Made by a program: the position numbers and the translations under genes. From positions 1 through 54,762 of the forward strand of contig DATJHM010000077.1 of assembly GCA_035493895.1 (NCBI GenBank): a DNA stretch of 54,762 nucleotides, written 5' to 3'. A model generated the notes under the pieces. It was not told where the DNA came from. It saw only the letters and a list, made by a program, of their open reading frames with translations, and made no database searches. This DNA comes from DATJHM01 sp035493895 (lineage in GTDB: Bacteria; Chloroflexota; Ktedonobacteria; Ktedonobacterales; Ktedonobacteraceae). Of the stretch, positions 49,399 to 54,762 are shown piece after piece (position 1 is the stretch's first letter; every line of letters starts with the position of its first letter).

Positions 49399-50217
49399 AT
49401 GACAACCAGTACGAACAATCCAGCAGGAAAGTATGCCGCTGTAAACGGGATCAATCTTTACTATGAGATTCATGGCACTGGCAAGCCTTTGATCATGCTG
49501 CACGGTGGTTTTGGAACTTTTGATATGTTTGCTGCCCTTTCTCCCACGCTCGCTTTCGATCATCAGGTCATTGGGGTCGATCTTTACGGGCACGGACGCA
49601 CAGCTCTCACTGATCGCCCTATGCGCTTTGAGCAAATGGCCGACGATATCGCTGGTCTCATCCAACATCTCGGACTCGAAAAAGCTGATCTCCTTGGCTA
49701 CTCGCTTGGTGGTACTGTGGCTCTTCAGACTGCCATTCGTCATCCTGAGCATGTCGACAAACTCGTGCTTATCTCTATACCCTTCAAACGTACAGGCTGG
49801 TATGGCGAAGTTCAAGCAGGTATGGCAGCCATTGCCACGGAGGGTCTTATTGGCTCTCCCGTCTATGATGCTTATGTAAGGTTTGCGCCAAAGCCGGAAG
49901 ATTTCCCTGAACTTGTAACCAGAATGAGGGAGGTTATGAGTCAGGATTATGATTGGACTGAGGCTGTTTCCGCTTTGAGAATCCCTACTTTGCTGATCTC
50001 TGGCGATTCTGACTCTTTCCCTCCCTCGCATGCCGCAGAGTTTTTCAAACTTCTTGGTGGTGGCCTGAAGGATGCTGGTTGGGATGCTAAAAACCTTATA
50101 CCATCACAACTCGCGATCTTACCGGGCGTTACCCATTACAATATCATTTTTCGGAGCGATCTGCTTCTCCCAGTCATTTCTCCGTTTCTTAGTCGAGAGC
50201 AGGCAATGAAGTTGTAG
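49399..50217 (+). CDS. Alpha/beta hydrolase
   Basis: A 272-residue hydrolase. AAVNGINLYYEIHGTGKPLI leads to the oxyanion motif LHGGFGT. The nucleophile elbow is LGYSLGGTVALQTA (Ser near residue 107), the acid in LISGDSDSF and the catalytic His in LPGVTHYNII near the C-terminus. Esterase or lactonase-like function is likely; the substrate is not readable. The ATG at 49399 follows AAAGGAGTATTTGTGC. It stands alone. Confidence 0.9.
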   Translation: MTTSTNNPAGKYAAVNGINLYYEIHGTGKPLIMLHGGFGTFDMFAALSPTLAFDHQVIGVDLYGHGRTALTDRPMRFEQMADDIAGLIQHLGLEKADLLGYSLGGTVALQTAIRHPEHVDKLVLISIPFKRTGWYGEVQAGMAAIATEGLIGSPVYDAYVRFAPKPEDFPELVTRMREVMSQDYDWTEAVSALRIPTLLISGDSDSFPPSHAAEFFKLLGGGLKDAGWDAKNLIPSQLAILPGVTHYNIIFRSDLLLPVISPFLSREQAMKL

Positions 50218-50290
50218 CTTTTTTGGAAGAAGCTAGAAAGAAGCGATCTGGTGAGGGGGCTGGGGTCAATGTCATGTAGAGAGGGAGGAT

Positions 50291-50553
50291 CTCCCATCAA
50301 TTCCGTAGTGGCCTGCCAAACGTCATTGCGTCTTTTTCACCGCGCTCACCCAGATCAGCCTGAGCGCAAGAGCGTCCCCGTTCCGCACTGGCGATCGCGC
50401 CCTGGCTCGAGAAGCTCCTAGAAGGGCGAGATGGCCGGTGGGGGGTGGACGCCATTCGCCATGGCGTCCCTACTGGGTGGCGGTCAAAAGGGAGGCGATG
50501 ACGTTTGGCAGACAAGCGGCGATGCTACCAGGGCTTGGGATTGATGGGGACAT
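50291..50553. repeat. MITE-like intergenic element with nested inverted repeats
   Basis: An outer pair (CTCCCATCAATTCC near 50291, mirrored by GGGATTGATGGGGA near 50540) encloses an inner 17-bp pair (CTGCCAAACGTCATTGC at 50313-50329 with 50495-50511, one mismatch). In the middle is a perfect 9-bp hairpin (GGACGCCAT at 50447, ATGGCGTCC at 50461). There is no coding content. The size (about 260 bp) is close to the element at 53254-53505, but the terminal sequences differ. Confidence 0.65.
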
Positions 50554-50687
50554 GGGCCATTTCCCATCACTGGCTTTATCCCTGCCTGCTTTTCCCGAAC
50601 TGACAAAATAGTGTTGCTTCTCTCTGGAATTCTGGATATACTAGTGGGTGCAATGGACGGTTGTGAGACGACTGAAGGAGAATTTTG

Positions 50688-51194
50688 ATGACTTCGGAGA
50701 TTACCGTTCAGCCTGTTGGAAAAGACGATCGAGCGTGGGTCGAGCAATTTGTGCGGACGCGCTGGGGCAGCGATTATATTGTCGCACATGGTACGGCCTA
50801 TGAGGTGCGGACGTTGCCGGGTCTGCTGGCCTGGTGGCACGATGAGCGGGCCGGGCTACTCACGTATCATGTAGAAGACGACGAATGCGAGATCGTGACC
50901 CTGGATAGTCTGCATCCGACCAGCGGTGTGGGAACAGCACTGATAGATGCGATCAAAGCGCAGGCTCTGCATGCCAGCTATAAGAGGCTCTGGTTGATTA
51001 CCACCAATGATAATTTGCGTGCCCTGCGTTTTTATCAGCGTCGTGGCCTCGTGCTGGTCGCCGTCCATCGAAATGCCATCGCTCAATCTCGCAAACTGAA
51101 GCCGCAAATTCCAGAACTGGGACAATATGACATTCCCTTACGAGATGAGATTGAATTAGAATTTATTCTGGATACTGATGAGTATATGGAATAA
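50688..51194 (+). CDS. GNAT acetyltransferase
   Basis: A 168-residue acetyltransferase. VQPVGKDDRAWVEQFVRTRW opens the fold; CEIVTLDSLHPTSGVGTALI is the acetyl-CoA-binding loop region (SGVGTAL), and LWLITTNDNLRALRFYQRRG is the C-terminal signature. No substrate is assigned. The ATG at 50688 follows GAAGGAGAATTTTG. The second GNAT gene starts 47 bases later in the same direction, so the two may be co-transcribed although they are not close paralogues. Confidence 0.88.
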   Translation: MTSEITVQPVGKDDRAWVEQFVRTRWGSDYIVAHGTAYEVRTLPGLLAWWHDERAGLLTYHVEDDECEIVTLDSLHPTSGVGTALIDAIKAQALHASYKRLWLITTNDNLRALRFYQRRGLVLVAVHRNAIAQSRKLKPQIPELGQYDIPLRDEIELEFILDTDEYME

Positions 51195-51241
51195 TGATAA
51201 TGGAGCTGGCTCATCGTTAGCAAGTAGCAAGGATAACTGGT

Positions 51242-51754
51242 GTGAGCGTTCTTGTAGATCCGTCGGTCGCATATCGAGATGAGTTTCTGGCGGCCCAGCG
51301 AGAGTTTGCTCGCGGCGGGCAGCGCCGTTACGATCTTCAGCGTATTGCTGACGACTTTCCACGCTTTGTCCATTCTCTCTTACAGCAACGTGAGCGGTCC
51401 AATGTGGAAAGTGGACTGGTTCCCTTCTCCGATTACTGGCTGATAGATGATGGTATTTACATTGGCCGCCTCTCTATACGCCACGAATTGAACGATTTCC
51501 TCTATAGAATCGGGGGCCATATCGGCTATGAGATTCGTCCCTCAAAGCGTCAGCGCGGCTATGGCTACGAGATATTGCGTCTGGGTCTGGAAAAAGCACG
51601 CCAGCTTGGCTTTGAGCGTGTGCTCCTGACCTGCGACGAAACGAATATTGGCTCAAAGAAGATCATTGAGCGCAATGGAGGCGTCTTTGAGAATACCAGT
51701 GCCCTTGAAGGCTCTTCCATTAAAAAATTGCGCTATTGGATTTCATTTACCTGA
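51242..51754 (+). CDS. GNAT acetyltransferase
   Basis: A 170-residue acetyltransferase. VESGLVPFSDYWLIDDGIYI and GRLSIRHELN are the core strands; HIGYEIRPSKRQRGYGYEIL is the acetyl-CoA loop; LLTCDETNIGSKKIIERNGG is the C-terminal part. The form resembles acyl-CoA N-acyltransferases with an N-terminal helical extension. The start is a GTG at 51242 behind AAGGATAACTGGT. The substrate is unknown. The cation-efflux gene follows 62 bases later. Confidence 0.88.
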   Translation: MSVLVDPSVAYRDEFLAAQREFARGGQRRYDLQRIADDFPRFVHSLLQQRERSNVESGLVPFSDYWLIDDGIYIGRLSIRHELNDFLYRIGGHIGYEIRPSKRQRGYGYEILRLGLEKARQLGFERVLLTCDETNIGSKKIIERNGGVFENTSALEGSSIKKLRYWISFT

Positions 51755-51816
51755 GTCTATACTTCCGGGCGAAAACCTCTATTCATCAGCGACAAAATTT
51801 TATTGGAGATTTTCTT

Positions 51817-52395
51817 ATGGCTCAATCATCACTTCTTAAACGCGGCTTGCTTCTCGAATATCTCACGCTTGGCTGGAATGTTGTGGGCGTGATCATTGTA
51901 ATTGTGGCAGCATTTGCGGCTCATTCAGTTGCTCTGGCCGGGTTTGGTCTGGATTCGCTGATTGAGATTTTCGCTTCGGTCGTCGTGGTCTGGCAACTGA
52001 CCGGCGTCGATTTGAAGCGTGAGCGCAAGGCTTTGCGGCTGATAGGGATTGCATTTCTGCTCCTGGTGATCTATATTCTGGCCCAACTTGTCTATACGCT
52101 TATTGCTGGCATCCATCCTGCAACCTCTATTGGAGGTATTGTCTGGCTTGCCGTCACGTTTATTGCTATGTTATTGCTGGCCTGGGGCAAACGCGTGACC
52201 GGGCAGAAGCTCAAAAACGAGGTCTTACTCACAGAAGGGAAAGTAACGCTGGTTGATGCCTACCTGGCCGGGGCAGTGTTGATCGGTCTGGTGCTCAATG
52301 CGCTTGTGGGTTGGTGGTGGGCAGATGCGCTGGCTTCGCTGGTTATTGTCTACTACGGCATTCGTGAGGGCATTCATGCGTTGCATGAATCGTAA
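51817..52395 (+). CDS. Cation-efflux (CDF) family membrane protein, short form
   Basis: A 192-residue membrane protein with five to six segments. GWNVVGVIIVIVAAFAAHSV and GFGLDSLIEIFASVVVVWQL match the first CDF helices (the Asp of the metal site in LDSLIE). VTLVDAYLAGAVLIGLVLNA and GWWWADALASLVIVYYGIRE match the later ones (Asp in ADALAS). The cytoplasmic C-terminal domain of normal CDF zinc/iron exporters (about 280-300 residues) is missing; the protein ends in EGIHALHES. The ATG at 51817 follows TTGGAGATTTTCTT. The ion is not readable. A terminator follows. Confidence 0.85.
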   Translation: MAQSSLLKRGLLLEYLTLGWNVVGVIIVIVAAFAAHSVALAGFGLDSLIEIFASVVVVWQLTGVDLKRERKALRLIGIAFLLLVIYILAQLVYTLIAGIHPATSIGGIVWLAVTFIAMLLLAWGKRVTGQKLKNEVLLTEGKVTLVDAYLAGAVLIGLVLNALVGWWWADALASLVIVYYGIREGIHALHES

Positions 52396-52459
52396 AAGGG
52401 GGATAGTTACCACGAAAAGAGGGGTGGGTTTACCATTATAGCAAAAAGGGAACCTGTAC

Positions 52460-52489
52460 ACATCGTCCGTCAGGACGGTGTTTTTTTTT
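52460..52489 (+). terminator. Intrinsic terminator of the cation-efflux gene
   Basis: ACATCGTCC (52460-52468) pairs with GGACGGTGT (52473-52481) over a 4-nt loop, followed by eight T. It lies 65 bases after the stop of the cation-efflux gene. Confidence 0.9.
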
Positions 52490-52540
52490 GAGCTGTAGAC
52501 TATCCTTGAAAACAGAAGTAAACGAAAAGGAGACAAAATC

Positions 52541-53251
52541 ATGATTCGTATTGGACTGATTGGTGAATTCAGGGAAGATGTCAAAGCTCATATTGCGATT
52601 CCCCAGGCGCTCGAACTGGCCTCGCGTGAGCTGGCATGCCAGTTTGAGGCGAGCTGGCTCACGACTCCTCAGCTGGAGCAGAATACCGAGCAGCAACTGG
52701 CGGAGTATCAGGCGCTCTGGTTTGTTCCGGGTACTCCCTATGGCAGCATGGAGGGGGCTCTGAGCGCGATTCAGTATGCGCGTGAGCAGCGCATTCCCAC
52801 GCTGGGAACCTGTGGCGGGTGCCAGCATATGATTATCGAGTATGCGCGAAATGTTCTGGGCATGCGTGAAGCAGATCACGCTGAAGAGCATCCTGATGCT
52901 GCTGTGCTGCTGATTACGCCGCTGGTCTGCTCTAATACGGGACTTATTACAACCTGTCTGCTGACTCCGGGCTCACGTGTCGCCGCTATCTATGGAGCTT
53001 CTGAGGTTACGGAACAGTATGGTACCTGTAATTACGGTCCCAATGCTGAATTCTGGCCTGCACTTGAGCAGGGAGGAATGCATATCACTGGCTTAGATGC
53101 GGATGGCAGTTCACGCATTATTGAGATTGAGCAGCATCCTTTTTTTATTGGGACATTGTTCCAGCCAGAACTCTCAGCCTATCGGCAGGTTGTACATCCC
53201 CTGGTCAAGGCTCTGCTTCAGGCGGCGAATGTGGATCGGCAGAAAGCGTGA
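52541..53251 (+). CDS. CTP synthase-like class I glutamine amidotransferase homologue
   Basis: A 236-residue protein resembling the amidotransferase domain of CTP synthase without the synthetase half. IPTLGTCGGCQHMIIEYARN (about residues 84-103) holds the presumed Cys nucleophile, and LGMREADHAEEHP matches CTP synthase-like proteins. At the usual His-Pro-Glu of the triad it has TLFQPELSA: the catalytic His is Gln. So glutaminase activity is doubtful and the protein is perhaps a regulatory or non-catalytic family member. AAAAGGAGACAAAATC precedes the ATG. The last codons (DRQKA) are duplicated after the element at 53254; see the finding. Confidence 0.85.
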   Translation: MIRIGLIGEFREDVKAHIAIPQALELASRELACQFEASWLTTPQLEQNTEQQLAEYQALWFVPGTPYGSMEGALSAIQYAREQRIPTLGTCGGCQHMIIEYARNVLGMREADHAEEHPDAAVLLITPLVCSNTGLITTCLLTPGSRVAAIYGASEVTEQYGTCNYGPNAEFWPALEQGGMHITGLDADGSSRIIEIEQHPFFIGTLFQPELSAYRQVVHPLVKALLQAANVDRQKA

Positions 53252-53253
53252 TC

Positions 53254-53505
53254 AATACGCATCAACCGAAGAATGGTTCGGTTTGATCTCCCATCTCAAT
53301 CGATGGCGGAAAGGGTTCGTGGACGGGCAAGGTGGTCGGTGGGGGTCGCATGGGATGGTATAAAACGCATCCCCTACCTCTGCGGATGAGCGAGAGGGTC
53401 GGTGGGGGTCGCGGGGGATGGTATAAAATGCGACCCCATCAACCCTCGCGGGCATCTATTGACCCACACCATGGCATCTGAACCATTCTTCGGCTGATGC
53501 GTATT
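53254..53505. mobile_element. 252-bp MITE-like element with 28-bp inverted ends and a long target duplication
   Basis: Left end AATACGCATCAACCGAAGAA then TGGTTCGG (53254-53281) is the reverse complement of 53478-53505 with two mismatches. A direct repeat flanks it: GGATCGGCAGAAAGCGTGAT then CAATAC (53233-53258) and again at 53506-53531 with one mismatch. Inside are two tandem hairpin units (about 53335-53375 and 53400-53440) sharing GGTCGGTGGGGGTCGC and GGGATGGTATAAAA. There is no coding content. The right repeat directly abuts the right inverted end, so this has the structure of an inserted nonautonomous element. Confidence 0.75.
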
Positions 53506-53762
53506 GGATCGGCAGAAAGCGCGATCAATACCTGTGGTGTTGTTCGGGGGCGGGATTGATGGCGAGACGATGGGCGGCAAACGGTGAATTTTCTGAGGGG
53601 TCTTTTTGGGCATACGCGAAACTGTGAAGCAACTCACAGAAAAAATTCAAATTTTTGGATAGTATCCATTCATACTGCTATAACCACTATTGTAGGGAAA
53701 TCAATGCTCTTTCACTCTTCCCTCATAAAAGCCAGAGGCAGTCTTTGAAAAGGAGCACAGGT

Positions 53763-54317
53763 ATGCAATTTCAAGATGATCAGATGAATGAGCCGACGCT
53801 GATCTCTACTTTGCGAGATCACCAATATACTTCGCCACAATACTCACCTATGAAGAGCGTGTTCAAGCATGGGTTTCTAGGTGGGGCTATTCTGGCAGGA
53901 ATTGTTATTGTTGCCACCGTTATGTTTACCAATCCAGTTATGAGTAGTGCGATCTTCAGCATGTTTGCCCGTTCGTATTTTTTCGGTTTGCTGTCTCAAG
54001 GAAACATTGTTATCAGTCTGATTGTGACTGCCCTTTGTGCTCCAGTCTACTTCTTTCTTGGTTACACTACGCGTAAATATTCAGCGTTTGCCTGTTTGAT
54101 TGCGCTGATCTGTTTTCTCTTTGTCGATGCCTGTTCCTATCTGGTGATCTTTTCTGGGTCAGTCTCACGATCTACCTCACTCAAAGATACACTGGTGATT
54201 TATATTTTTGCCTTTCTCGTCGATCTTTTTCTGGCATTGATCGTCGGATTTGGGTTGACGGGGATAGGGGCTGCTTTTAGACAAAATCGAGAGGGAAAGT
54301 CATTTCCGAAACGCTAA
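53763..54317 (+). CDS. Four-TM small membrane protein
   Basis: A 184-residue protein. Membrane segments: about 37-57 (FLGGAILAGIVIVATVMF), about 78-100 (IVISLIVTALCAPVYFFL), about 106-130 (SAFACLIALICFLFVDAC) and about 146-170 (VIYIFAFLVDLFLALIVGFG). The N-terminus (35 residues) is polar and probably cytoplasmic. No family is recognised. The ATG at 53763 follows AAAAGGAGCACAGGT; the longer frame has no support. Single gene. Function unknown. Confidence 0.75.
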   Translation: MQFQDDQMNEPTLISTLRDHQYTSPQYSPMKSVFKHGFLGGAILAGIVIVATVMFTNPVMSSAIFSMFARSYFFGLLSQGNIVISLIVTALCAPVYFFLGYTTRKYSAFACLIALICFLFVDACSYLVIFSGSVSRSTSLKDTLVIYIFAFLVDLFLALIVGFGLTGIGAAFRQNREGKSFPKR

Positions 54318-54332
54318 CGTTTAGACGCTATC

Positions 54333-54762
54333 TTGTCCCAGTCTGTGCGCATTAAAAATGATAGAATAAACGCGCCAGAAAATTTTGATGCGAAATTAGC
54401 AGAAAGGACAGGAAAAGCATTGGTAACATTTGATGTTTCTCCCCTGACACCGATTGCACAACCTATCGTTTTGCAGGCAGCAGAGATCTACTATCGGCAC
54501 CTGTCTCCCTGGCTTATTGGCCTGCTTGTTCATGGTTCAGCCTACAAAGGCGGCTTTATCCCGGGATGTAGCGATATCGATCTCAAGCTCTATCTCCGCC
54601 AGGAAGTATGTGTGGAGTGGCGGTAATCTGCCGCTCGATCTGGCTATCTCCCTCCATCGTGATCTCGCGCACGTTGATCCTGCTCCATTCCAATATATTC
54701 AGGCTCTGGCGGTTCCCCTTGCTTGCTCGAATGCAATGCTCTGGTAAAGCTCATCACAAAAT
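54333..54762 (+). pseudogene. Frameshifted nucleotidyltransferase-like gene at the window edge
   Basis: The first frame (54333-54626) contains LIGLLVHGSAYKGGF and PGCSDIDLKLYL, the GSxxxG...DxD signature of a nucleotidyltransferase fold, then stops at TAA (54624). The next frame (+1) continues family-like sequence: LPLDLAISLHRDLAHVDPAP and FQYIQALAVPLA to a TAA at 54745. So one base was probably lost or gained near 54600-54640, and again possibly near 54720. It could be a real pseudogene or a sequencing error; the gene continues beyond the window. No clear start codon is visible: only TTG or GTG in frame. Confidence 0.6.

Overview
The window reads as chromosomal DNA of a soil-type, mycelium-forming Chloroflexota bacterium, most likely class Ktedonobacteria. 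This is inferred from the mix of genes: Ser/Thr kinases with zinc ribbons, sedolisin (S53) peptidases, ECF sigma/anti-sigma pairs, large STAND-type ATPases, a chaplin-like secreted protein, and many short GC-rich intergenic hairpin repeats. No rRNA, integrase, transposase, phage structural gene or CRISPR array was found. One tRNA-Arg(UCU) gene is present.

Layout. 0.3-3.3 kb: a Pro/Tyr/Gln-tailed membrane protein, a thiolase and a Pyr_excise-family DNA repair protein. 3.4-10.2 kb: an aspartate-family amino-acid block. A strong promoter drives a leader with a SAM-I riboswitch and then a T-box, each with its own terminator, ahead of metX-metY. Then come aspartokinase, a DinB-fold protein and asd, separated by short tandem hairpin repeats. 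10.3-13.7 kb: a sedolisin-like lipoprotein without a propeptide, a membrane-anchored CHAP hydrolase and a DUF5522 protein.

13.8-20.2 kb: the most unusual locus. A 1232-residue protein keeps the whole layout of a long RelA/SpoT homologue (HD-like, synthetase-like, TGS, duplicated helical segment, zinc-finger, ACT). Its catalytic signatures are eroded and it is fused to a C-terminal STAND-type ATPase. Thirty-one bases downstream, in the same direction, is a second ATPase with an OmpR-type DNA-binding tail. A sigma-region-2 protein is divergently transcribed from it.

20.2-33.6 kb: regulation and signalling. This holds a MocR-type regulator, an ECF sigma factor with its anti-sigma factor, a kinase-zinc ribbon-pseudokinase, a chaplin-like protein, DUF1152, a macrodomain protein, and a PknG-like kinase / VWA / four-TM membrane protein operon. 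33.6-43.4 kb: arginase-fold protein, acetyltransferase, sufB with a consensus promoter, tRNA-Arg, two PD-(D/E)XK endonuclease paralogues, DUF5996, a START-like protein, a full-length sedolisin and an orphan histidine kinase.

43.8-54.8 kb: a Gfo/Idh/MocA oxidoreductase, two ABC ATPases without a permease, NADAR, a 1-kb repeat-filled intergenic region, an MBL hydrolase, an alpha/beta hydrolase, two acetyltransferases, a short cation-efflux protein, a CTP-synthase-like amidotransferase homologue followed by a MITE-like element, a small membrane protein and a frameshifted nucleotidyltransferase at the edge.

All family assignments come from reading motifs by eye; no database search was run. Start codons were moved inward from the longest reading frame wherever a Shine-Dalgarno-like sequence supported it.
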